Source: Bacteroidales bacterium (GTDB taxonomy: Bacteria > Bacteroidota > Bacteroidia > Bacteroidales > VadinHA17). Taken from it: a stretch of DNA of 16,777 nucleotides. The notes beneath the pieces were generated by a model. That model was not told where the DNA came from. It ran no database searches and saw only the letters and a program-made list of their open reading frames with translations. The DNA lies in contig JAFGXK010000224.1 of the NCBI GenBank assembly GCA_016936695.1, forward strand, positions 1 to 16,777. The letters run 5' to 3'. Position numbers and translations under genes: made by a program. Every line of letters starts with the position of its first letter. Positions within the stretch are counted from its first letter, which is position 1. Below are positions 1 through 6,299 of the stretch, one piece after another.

Positions 1-1179
1 AAGCTGTTCCCCGTTTGCATCGGTCAGTTCCCAACTTACATCCGATGTACTTTTATTAACGATTATAGAATGATATACAGAATTATTAAGAATATCATCC
101 TGATCCATAATTAACCCCCATTGTCCAGGGTCATTTGCCGGGAAAAGACAAAAGAAATAAGATTTCCCGTTGATACTGGCTTTATACCTATGGTTATTGG
201 CTGCCTGATTGGTATTGTTAGCCAAAATATCCCCACTCTGCAGGAATGCCATGAGGTACTCAGAATGCTTTAAGGATGGTGATATACTATTCTGTAATGC
301 ATTTATCTTTTCAATAAGATTTTTTATTTCCTCATTGTCCGAATTTTCACAATGGGATATAATCACTTCAGCTTTTGTTAAAAAGTTGGAAAAATGAGAA
401 TATCCCATTTCCCAGGCGGGTTCCTGTAATTGAGTCAGCAACAAACAGACTGTTTCCAATGCAGAAATTGAATCCCTTTTTTCAAGGCACAGCAGGCTCC
501 CTTCCAGCAATGCAACAGCACCCAGAGGGATACTATTCTGAATAAGGACCTCAGGATAGTCATTCCATATCAGTTTATAAGTTTCAGTCGCATCATCATA
601 CAGATTCAGTTTTTTCTGAAGGCGTGCAATTATGTTCAAAATTTCACCACGTGATTGTTCATCCCTGACTGCTCTAAGGGTGTTTTGATAAAATTCCAGG
701 GCTTTGGGATAGTTTTCCTCCCCGAATTCGATCTGCCAGCCCTTTGTCAGGATATTTTCCATTGATCGGGGCCTTGGAACCTCAATGAAAGATATAAAAT
801 CATCAGGTAAATAAAGAAAGTTCTCGTTCAACAGATACGGAGTTCCGGTTTCAGGTAAATAGAAGATTCCGGTGACAGATTGTTGATGTTTAATGAAGCT
901 TAGTAATAATGAATCCCGGAATATTATATTTTTCGGTACAGCTAATGTGACTGAAATTTCGGCAAAACTATTTTCAACTTTTTGAAGATATTCATTTGTT
1001 TCACTGATAATTTTCTGGCCGGCCTCCAGGAGGCTGCTTCTTTGTTCACGTTCAACAAGAGCCTGGTCGTTCTTAATACCCCTTAAGGCAAGTATACCGA
1101 GTATCAGGCATGGCAGTACTATTACCAGGGCGTAAGCGATGATGATTCTCTGTCTTTTTGTTTCTCCTCTTTTCTTCAT
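1..1179 (-). CDS. Membrane-anchored sensor-like protein, N-terminal part (runs off the window)
   Basis: The minus strand is open without a stop from an ATG at 1179 to base 1, giving 393 codons; the stop lies outside the window. The protein starts with a basic stretch (MKKRGETKRQR), then one hydrophobic membrane segment at about residues 12-32, then a charged, probably coiled-coil stretch (about 35-70). The rest looks extracytoplasmic. Around residues 140-225 there is a helical TPR-like stretch (FGEENYPKALEFYQ, then LYDDATETYKLIW). A single N-terminal anchor followed by a long outer sensor region is typical of the input half of Bacteroidota sensor kinases, and any kinase core would lie beyond base 1. 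That role is inferred; no catalytic motif is visible. No Shine-Dalgarno precedes the start. Confidence 0.7.
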   Translation of the reverse strand, partial: MKKRGETKRQRIIIAYALVIVLPCLILGILALRGIKNDQALVEREQRSSLLEAGQKIISETNEYLQKVENSFAEISVTLAVPKNIIFRDSLLLSFIKHQQSVTGIFYLPETGTPYLLNENFLYLPDDFISFIEVPRPRSMENILTKGWQIEFGEENYPKALEFYQNTLRAVRDEQSRGEILNIIARLQKKLNLYDDATETYKLIWNDYPEVLIQNSIPLGAVALLEGSLLCLEKRDSISALETVCLLLTQLQEPAWEMGYSHFSNFLTKAEVIISHCENSDNEEIKNLIEKINALQNSISPSLKHSEYLMAFLQSGDILANNTNQAANNHRYKASINGKSYFFCLFPANDPGQWGLIMDQDDILNNSVYHSIIVNKSTSDVSWELTDANGEQL

Positions 1180-1584
1180 CACAATGATAAATACAATTCA
1201 TTATGATTCAACTCAATAATTGATGTTACAATTTAACAAAAATTCAGCAGTTATTTTTAAAGAATTGAGCCAGATTTGTCAAGAACAGATCAAGAAAGAT
1301 AATGTTTGAGGTACAGTTTGCGGTTAAATAAGTTATAATATTAAGTATGTTCAGGAGGGATGAAAAGGAATTTCCCAATTATTCTTTTAACCACGAGGTA
1401 ACACAGAGTTAAAAACGAATTTACAGATTTCCTCTTCGTTCCTTCATCCCTTCTTCAAGCCAACACCCGTCATGCATTCTTGCACCCTGCGTCGTGAGTG
1501 TTAAGCAGTGTGTCTGAACTGCATTAAACGGATTGTATGATTTCTCCGGGGAATAGGATCTGTTAATCCCACAATAAAATAATG
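1180..1584. other. Gene-free spacer with a dispersed repeat
   Basis: This 405-base gap lies between the end of cysN and the start of the sensor-like gene. I see no coding frame and no convincing terminator hairpin with a T-run for the sulfate operon. It holds the dispersed repeat at 1385-1414 and a loose inverted repeat around it (1355-1370 and 1439-1453). The stretch just before the sensor-like gene is AT-rich and probably holds its promoter, but no clean TTTG/TAnnTTTG pair is visible. Confidence 0.5.
1355..1453. repeat. Small intergenic repeat element with loose inverted arms
   Basis: The core at 1385-1414 reads TTTTAACCACGAGGTAACAC followed by AGAGTTAAAA. Its first 26 bases match the reverse complement of 9121-9146 at 23 of 26 positions, so it is a dispersed repeat in inverted orientation. 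The core is flanked by GAGGGATGAAAAGGAA (1355-1370) and TTCCTTCATCCCTTC (1439-1453), which are near reverse complements and could fold the region into a stem. The repeat character is directly visible. Whether it is a mobile miniature element or a transcript-level structure is unknown. Confidence 0.5.
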
Positions 1585-2853
1585 CTATTCTATCATTCCG
1601 GCACCGACTGTCTCATTTGTTCCTTCATCGATCAGGACAAGACTTCCTGTGAAATTATTCTTTTTATATGAGTCGAAGATAACCGGCCTGCTAGTCCTGA
1701 TGCTGATATTTGCTATGTCATTCATTTGTATATCAAGGTCTTCAAAATCCTTTTCAAGATTGTTGATATTCATTCTGTAGTTGACATTTTTGATAATGCA
1801 GGCAGCCTCGTTTGTATTCATCCGGATAAGATATTTTCCTCCGATCCGCATGGGTTTCTCATTAAACCAACTGATCATCAGAGTAATATCCTGATTTACT
1901 AAAGGAAGGTCATCAGGAGATGCCAGCATATCACCGCGACTGATATCAATATCATCTTCCAGCGTTATGGAAACTGATTCTCCGGCTCTGGCTTGTGTGA
2001 GAGATTTTTGAAGGACATCAATACTTTTGATTTTTGATTTAAGCATTGACGGCAATACAATTACATCATCGCCGGGCCTGAAGGTTCCACCTGCGACCCT
2101 TCCGGCATAACCGCGATAATCGTGGTATTCGGAAGTATTTGGGCGTATAATTGTCTGTACGGGAAACCTTGGATGTTCAGACTTTATATGCTTGTTGATT
2201 TCTATAGTTTCAATAATACCCAGGAAAGTCTGACCGTCGTACCAACTCATGTTTTCTGAGCGGTCAACCACATTGTCACCACGTTTTGCGCTCATGGGGA
2301 CATAGTGAGTGTCAATTATTCCGAGTTTTTCAGCGAGTTCGGCAAGTTCTGATTTTATATTGCTGTAAACCGTATTTTCCCAGTTTACAAGATCCATCTT
2401 GTTGATAGCGAAAATAATATGCTGAATGTCGAGCAATGATGCTATATAGGCATGTCTGATGGTTTGTTCAAGTACCCCTTTTCTGGCATCGATAAGTATG
2501 ACGGCAAGATCGGCAGTACTTGCGCCGGTCACCATATTCCGGGTATACTGGATATGTCCGGGAGTATCGGCAATTATGAATTTTCTTGCGGGAGTTGCGA
2601 AGTACCTGTAAGCAACGTCAATTGTAATTCCCTGTTCGCGTTCGGCCCTTAAACCATCGGTAAGAAGCGAAAGATCAATATCTTCTCGGCCCAGTCGTTT
2701 TCCTGACTGGACGATATGCTCCATCTGATCCTCGAATATTGATTTGCTATCGTACAGCAGGCGTCCAATCAGAGTGCTCTTGCCATCGTCGACACTGCCT
2801 GCCGTTGTAAATCTGAGCAGGCCTCTTCCATTTCCGTTAATATCGTTTCCCAT
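1585..2853 (-). CDS. cysN: Sulfate adenylyltransferase subunit 1 (GTPase subunit, CysN)
   Basis: This is the GTP-hydrolysing subunit of ATP sulfurylase. With CysD it makes adenosine 5'-phosphosulfate (APS) from sulfate and ATP in the cytoplasm, coupling GTP hydrolysis to the unfavourable reaction. All translation-factor GTPase motifs are present: P-loop GSVDDGKST (19-27), switch I EREQGITID (71-79), DTPGH (96-100) and NKMD (151-154). Beta-barrel domains follow. At 422 residues it is somewhat shorter than E. coli CysN (about 475), and there is no C-terminal APS kinase fusion of the kind seen in CysNC proteins. Its start codon overlaps the cysD stop by one base (TAATG), indicating translational coupling. 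It is the last gene of the operon. Confidence 0.95.
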   Translation of the reverse strand: MGNDINGNGRGLLRFTTAGSVDDGKSTLIGRLLYDSKSIFEDQMEHIVQSGKRLGREDIDLSLLTDGLRAEREQGITIDVAYRYFATPARKFIIADTPGHIQYTRNMVTGASTADLAVILIDARKGVLEQTIRHAYIASLLDIQHIIFAINKMDLVNWENTVYSNIKSELAELAEKLGIIDTHYVPMSAKRGDNVVDRSENMSWYDGQTFLGIIETIEINKHIKSEHPRFPVQTIIRPNTSEYHDYRGYAGRVAGGTFRPGDDVIVLPSMLKSKIKSIDVLQKSLTQARAGESVSITLEDDIDISRGDMLASPDDLPLVNQDITLMISWFNEKPMRIGGKYLIRMNTNEAACIIKNVNYRMNINNLEKDFEDLDIQMNDIANISIRTSRPVIFDSYKKNNFTGSLVLIDEGTNETVGAGMIE

Positions 2854-3767
2854 TAAAAATAGCCCTCCTTCTTACGGTCTTCCATTGCTGCTTCGGACCG
2901 TTTGTCATCATACCTTCCTCCTCTTTCAGTAACTCTGGTAGCCGCAATCTCAGAAATTATTTCTTCGAGCGACCGGGCATTTGAAAGAGTAACACCCGTA
3001 CAGGTAATATCTCCTATTGTCCGGCAGCGGACATCAGTCTCGAATACCGACTCATCAGGCTTAAGCTGCATAAAAGGAGCCCAGGCAAGGTGTACCCCGT
3101 TGCGCTTGAATATTTTCCGTCTGTGAGTATAATAAAGGCAGGGAAGTTCTATTTTTTCATTTAAGATATACTGCCATACATCGAGTTCTGTCCAGTTGCT
3201 GATGGGAAATACTCTGAAGTGTTCTCCCATATTTTTATGTCCGTTGAAAATATTCCAGAGTTCAGGTCTCTGGTTTTTTGGATCCCAGTGACCAAATTCG
3301 TTTCTGTGAGAAAAGAAACGCTCCTTGGCTCTGGCTTTTTCTTCATCCCTCCGGCCGCCTCCGATGGCGACATCAATGTTCAGATCATCGATGGCGTCCA
3401 GCAATGTTACAGACTGTGCTTTATTCCGGCTTGCATTGACTCCCTGCTCTTCAGCGACTCTTCCTTTGTCAATGGAATCCTGAACATATTTTACAATTAA
3501 CTCCACACCAAGTTCTCTGGCCAGATCATCCCTGAATTTAAGAGTCTCTTCAAAATTATGACCGGTATCGATATGCATAAGGCTGAAGGGCATTTTAGCC
3601 GGCCAGAATGCTTTTTTTGCCAGATGCACAAGTACGATTGAGTCTTTTCCTCCTGAAAAGAGGATAACCTTCTTTTCAAACTGTGCAGCTACTTCTCTCA
3701 TTACAAAAATAGCTTCATCTTCAAGTTCCTTAAGATGCAGATCGTTAATTATCAAGGCGTTGTTCAT
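2853..3767 (-). CDS. cysD: Sulfate adenylyltransferase subunit 2 (CysD)
   Basis: This is the catalytic ATP pyrophosphatase-type subunit of ATP sulfurylase, the partner of CysN. The PP-loop SGGKDS is at residues 38-43, followed by the IDTGHNFEET segment, an RRDEEKARAKER stretch and the C-terminal RVTERGGRYDD region typical of CysD. The length of 304 residues is normal for the family. It lies 21 bases after cysH and overlaps cysN by one base, so cysH, cysD and cysN are almost certainly co-transcribed. No Shine-Dalgarno is visible before the ATG, as is usual in Bacteroidota. Confidence 0.96.
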   Translation of the reverse strand: MNNALIINDLHLKELEDEAIFVMREVAAQFEKKVILFSGGKDSIVLVHLAKKAFWPAKMPFSLMHIDTGHNFEETLKFRDDLARELGVELIVKYVQDSIDKGRVAEEQGVNASRNKAQSVTLLDAIDDLNIDVAIGGGRRDEEKARAKERFFSHRNEFGHWDPKNQRPELWNIFNGHKNMGEHFRVFPISNWTELDVWQYILNEKIELPCLYYTHRRKIFKRNGVHLAWAPFMQLKPDESVFETDVRCRTIGDITCTGVTLSNARSLEEIISEIAATRVTERGGRYDDKRSEAAMEDRKKEGYF

Positions 3768-3788
3768 GTCTGTGTAAACGTTTCTCAG

Positions 3789-4496
3789 TTATTTGGTATG
3801 AAGGCCGCATTCTTTAAGACCTCCTGTTTCCCACCACCATCTGCCTGACCGGAAATCATCTCCCGGTTTAACGGCCCTGGTGCATGGTTCACAACCTATG
3901 CTTACAAAACCCCTGTCGTGAAGGGTATTGTATGGTATGTTATTATTTTTAATGAAGTTCCTTACCTCCTCGTACGACCAGTTAAAAAGAGGATAAAACT
4001 TATACACCTCTTTCGCCTCATCATACTCGATCCAGTCCAATTGGCTTCTTTCATCCGATTGATCTGCCCTGATTCCGGAGATCCATACTTTCTTGTCTTT
4101 AAGAGCCCGGCCAAGAGGTTCAACCTTTCTTATCCTGCAGCACTCGAGCCTGTTTTCCTTTGAATAATAAAAGCTGTAAGGTCCCTTTTCAGTTACCATA
4201 GATTCAACTGCTTCATTATCCGGGAAATATATTTTTATTCTCTTTTGATATTTCTTTATTGTCTCATTATAGACCTTATAGGTTTCCGGGAAAAGCCTTC
4301 CGGTGTCGATGGTCGCAATTTCGACAGGCAGATTATTATCAAAAATAAAATGAGTTATCACCTGGTCTTCAGCTCCGAAGCTGGTGGTAAAAAGTATGCT
4401 GTCAGGAAAGTGTGACGTTAGTATCTCTAAGGATTCTTGTATTGATTTTCCCCGTAGTAATCTGGCTAAATTTGTGGTATCCGACTCTTTTTTCAT
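3789..4496 (-). CDS. cysH: Adenylylsulfate (APS) reductase, assimilatory, 4Fe-4S type
   Basis: This enzyme reduces APS to sulfite and AMP using thioredoxin or a similar donor. From the chosen ATG at 4496 it has 235 residues. Family motifs are SFGAEDQ (39-45, PP-loop-like), IDTGRLF (63-69), the paired cysteines C119-C120, GIRADQS (141-147), C202-x-x-C205 and the catalytic C230 in ECGLH. The CC...CxxC set binds a 4Fe-4S cluster and marks the APS-specific branch, whereas PAPS reductases lack it. This explains why no cysC (APS kinase) is found here. An upstream in-frame ATG at 4553 would add 19 hydrophobic residues (MKGYGLIFTGLSFILIRNQ) out of place in a cytosolic reductase, so I prefer 4496. The 5' end overlaps the preceding gene by 95 bases. 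Confidence 0.92.
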   Translation of the reverse strand: MKKESDTTNLARLLRGKSIQESLEILTSHFPDSILFTTSFGAEDQVITHFIFDNNLPVEIATIDTGRLFPETYKVYNETIKKYQKRIKIYFPDNEAVESMVTEKGPYSFYYSKENRLECCRIRKVEPLGRALKDKKVWISGIRADQSDERSQLDWIEYDEAKEVYKFYPLFNWSYEEVRNFIKNNNIPYNTLHDRGFVSIGCEPCTRAVKPGDDFRSGRWWWETGGLKECGLHTK

Positions 4497-4785
4497 CTGA
4501 TTTCTTATTAATATAAAGCTTAATCCTGTGAATATTAGCCCATAACCTTTCATGGAAATAATACAGGATTGTCTTTGTTACAACCTCAATTCCACCAATT
4601 GAGACAGCAAGAGACACCTTCCCTGTTATCAGATAGCTGATCAGCATTGTATCAAGTGTACCGACAATTCTCCAGGAAAAAGACTTGATCATGCTTTTAA
4701 TTGGTTTGTCTGTACTTTCGCCGAATTTGGATGATCCTTTTTTCAGATTATCTTCCTCGGCCTTGTTTAGGATAACATCAAGCAT
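4402..4785 (-). CDS. DUF2061 small membrane protein
   Basis: First gene of the sulfate operon. The core SFSWRIVGTLDTMLISYLIT, then GKVSLAVSIGGIEVVTKTIL and YYFHERLW, is the DUF2061 pattern: two short hydrophobic helices around a conserved W-R...T-D...S and ending in YYxHERxW. DUF2061 genes often sit beside sulfate-activation genes, but the biochemical role is not established; a part in sulfate handling at the membrane is only inference. I chose the ATG at 4785, giving 127 residues; a TTG at 4809 is also in frame, but it falls inside a -7-like box. The last part (from about KRVGYHKF) is read from DNA that also encodes the first 31 codons of cysH in another frame, so this tail is probably not conserved. 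Confidence 0.8.
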   Translation of the reverse strand: MLDVILNKAEEDNLKKGSSKFGESTDKPIKSMIKSFSWRIVGTLDTMLISYLITGKVSLAVSIGGIEVVTKTILYYFHERLWANIHRIKLYINKKSDEKRVGYHKFSQITTGKINTRILRDTNVTLS

Positions 4786-4806
4786 ACGACAGGTCTTTTT
4801 ATTAAA

Positions 4807-4814
4807 CAAAAGTA
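4807..4814 (-). promoter_or_regulatory. Possible -7 box of the sulfate operon promoter
   Basis: On the minus strand this reads TACTTTTG, an exact fit to the Bacteroidota -7 consensus TAnnTTTG. It sits about 22 bases before the preferred DUF2061 start at 4785. No good TTTG -33 box lies at the right distance, so the call is weak. Confidence 0.35.
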
Positions 4815-4995
4815 TAACTACAGACCGACAGGATGGTTAGTAATAATGCGGTAAAAGAATCAGTATTTATACATATCCCTGAATGTGTAAAAAGCCTCAT
4901 TTTTTATATGGACAGGTCACCCGGATTCCCGGGGCAGGCGTATTGCATACATTCCTCACTGATTTACTCATTTAAATGACCATAAAATTATCAGC

Positions 4996-5409
4996 TTAAG
5001 CATTATCCTGCAGCGCGTCTTTTACCAGACTTATGTTTGTTTCCCGTTTGAAGGAATAAGTTCTGTCTCTCCGGCTGCATATCTCAAACAGTTGCAGTGC
5101 TTTTTCAAGAAAGACTGTTGATTTGTATTTAAGTCCTGTCCCGGAAAGAGTTTCCGCCAGCAGTTCAATATTCTCAACGCTGAAACCCTGCAGTGTATCC
5201 AGGTATGCATCCGTCTCTCCGGCGTCCATACCGAGTAATTTTTCAAGATCGAGGTTAGCATCATTCAATAACATCTCCTTCAGGTCTGCTGTAACCTTTT
5301 CAAGGGTAATAGCCAGGCTTTCATTTCCGCCGAATAATTTTTGCCGGATAGCCATCATTATCCTTCCGATCTTTTCAATTTCTCTCAGCAGATAATCCTT
5401 TTGTTCCAT
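4996..5409 (-). CDS. Hypothetical protein, helical, 137 residues
   Basis: I do not recognise a well-characterised family. The protein starts at the ATG at 5409 (MEQKDYLLREIEKIGRIM), is soluble in appearance, and is predicted largely alpha-helical and acidic in the middle (ADLKEMLLNDANLDLEKLLG). It has no signal peptide, membrane segment or metal motif. The C-terminal part (LKYKSTVFLEKALQLFEICS) looks like a single TPR-like helix pair. It stands 210 bases upstream of the sulfate operon in the same orientation, so co-transcription is possible but not shown. The gene directly follows the low-complexity pyrimidine region, which is purine-rich on its coding strand. That region may form its 5' leader. 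Confidence 0.65.
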   Translation of the reverse strand: MEQKDYLLREIEKIGRIMMAIRQKLFGGNESLAITLEKVTADLKEMLLNDANLDLEKLLGMDAGETDAYLDTLQGFSVENIELLAETLSGTGLKYKSTVFLEKALQLFEICSRRDRTYSFKRETNISLVKDALQDNA

Positions 5410-5426
5410 GGAAGTTATGTGTTATC

Positions 5427-5520
5427 GCCCTTCGTCCCTCCGTCCCTTTGTCCCTCCGTCTTCTCCCCTTCTCCTCTTCTTCCTTCTCCCCTTCTCTTCT
5501 CCCCACCTCCCCCTCATCTT
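5427..5520. repeat. Polypyrimidine tract with 8-bp tandem units
   Basis: The plus strand is almost all C and T. From 5432 it contains octamer units TCGTCCCT, CCGTCCCT, TTGTCCCT and CCGTC, and from 5459 to 5504 a run of 46 bases with no purine. Such tracts can form triplex or slipped structures and vary by strand slippage. Apparent reading frames across it translate to low-complexity Glu/Arg/Lys or Pro/Ser/Leu strings and are not genes. Confidence 0.6.
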
Positions 5521-5612
5521 CCTGACGACTGAAAGAAGTCTTACTGTCCTGCCGTCTCTCCGGGGCAATACACCAAAGGTACAATCTTTTTTCAGCTGGT
5601 GATATCTGGATT

Positions 5613-5783
5613 GTGTTACCCCCTTCCCCAGCCTTCCCCCAGGGGGGAAGGAGCGGGCAGCCACCTGCAGGATTCAGACAACAATCTCGTTATCGTCACT
5701 TCCCAAATATCCTCTAGGATTGCAGGAGTATTCAATGGAGAAATCATTTCCCCCTTGGGGGAAACGGGAAAGGGGGTAAGTGA
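5613..5783. repeat. Inverted-repeat intergenic element (about 170 bp)
   Basis: The left arm (5613-5652) begins GTGTTACCCCCTTCCCC and ends in CCCCCAGGGGGGAAGG. The right arm (5747-5783), read in reverse complement, begins CACTTACCCCCTTTCCC and ends in CCCCCAAGGGGGAAAT. The arms are clearly homologous, and each contains its own C5/G5 palindrome. The right-end 15-mer AAAGGGGGTAAGTGA (5769-5783) is repeated exactly at 5797-5811. This resembles a non-coding miniature inverted-repeat element. No transposase is encoded and no target duplication is obvious. Confidence 0.55.
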
Positions 5784-5861
5784 GATGTTGAAAAAGAAAG
5801 GGGGTAAGTGAAATACCGAATAAGGAAGGAAGTCAAAAAAAGTCAAATCAGCCAAAAAAAA

Positions 5862-5893
5862 TTTGCATCGTATTAAACTATTGTCTACATTTG
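5862..5893 (+). promoter_or_regulatory. blaI-blaR1 promoter (Bacteroidota type)
   Basis: TTTG at 5862-5865 is followed after 20 bases by TACATTTG at 5886-5893. Both boxes fit the Bacteroidota primary sigma consensus (TTTG, 19-21 bases, TAnnTTTG) exactly. The expected transcription start is within a few bases of the ATG at 5901. Confidence 0.65.
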
Positions 5894-5899
5894 TAGACA
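5882..5899. promoter_or_regulatory. Operator palindrome for BlaI-family repressor
   Basis: TGTCTACATTTGTAGACA is a perfect palindrome: eight-base arms around two central bases. It contains the TACA...TGTA core known from BlaI/MecI operators, lies directly over the -7 box, and ends two bases before the blaI ATG. Binding of the BlaI homologue here would block RNA polymerase, giving autorepression of blaI-blaR1. The palindrome is seen; the binding is inferred. Confidence 0.75.
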
Positions 5900-5900
5900 G

Positions 5901-6299
5901 ATGTCAAAAAACGTAGACCTTATGTACCTTACAAATGCAGAAGAACAGGTTATGAAGGTGTTGTGGGATCTCGAGAAAGCCTTCATAAGGGATCTGATGA
6001 ACGGGTTTCCAGACCCCAGACCAGCCCAGACTACCGTATTTACTTTGCTTAAACGAATGATCGACAAGGGTTTTGTCGGATTCAGGCAGTATGGCAATTC
6101 GAGAGAGTACTATCCCCTTGTGAGCAAGCACGACTATTTCTCAAGGGAGATAACCGGCATAATCAAAGATTTTTTCAACAATTCCACATCCCAGTTTGCA
6201 TCGTTCTTTGCCGATGAAACCGACATGACGAAAGAGGAACTTGAAGAACTGCGGCAGATCGTTGAAAAGAAAATAGCTCATAAAAAGGCAAAAAAATGA
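5901..6299 (+). CDS. blaI: BlaI/MecI/CopY-family transcriptional repressor
   Basis: A 132-residue winged-helix repressor. The N-terminal LTNAEEQVMKVLWDLEKAFI and the following TTVFTLLKRMIDKGFV segment are the signature helix-turn-helix/wing region of the family, followed by a helical dimerisation tail (MTKEELEELRQIVEKKI). In characterised systems the repressor is inactivated by proteolysis triggered by the BlaR1 membrane peptidase, here encoded next with a 4-base overlap (ATGA). The start may be ATG 5901, which would make the transcript nearly leaderless, or ATG 5922 (MYLTNAEEQ), which fits the usual family N-terminus and leaves about 20 leader bases. No beta-lactamase gene is in the window, so the controlled process is unknown; 'blaI' denotes family only. 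Confidence 0.92.
   Translation: MSKNVDLMYLTNAEEQVMKVLWDLEKAFIRDLMNGFPDPRPAQTTVFTLLKRMIDKGFVGFRQYGNSREYYPLVSKHDYFSREITGIIKDFFNNSTSQFASFFADETDMTKEELEELRQIVEKKIAHKKAKK

Noticed and set aside
4497..4553. N-terminal extension of CysH from the ATG at 4553
   Set aside because: It would add a hydrophobic segment unlike the cytosolic family and deepen the overlap with the DUF2061 gene; the ATG at 4496 matches the family N-terminus.
5375..5664. Several open frames on both strands around the pyrimidine tract
   Set aside because: The translations are low-complexity Glu/Arg/Lys or Ser/Pro/Leu strings produced by the tract; no start context or domain.
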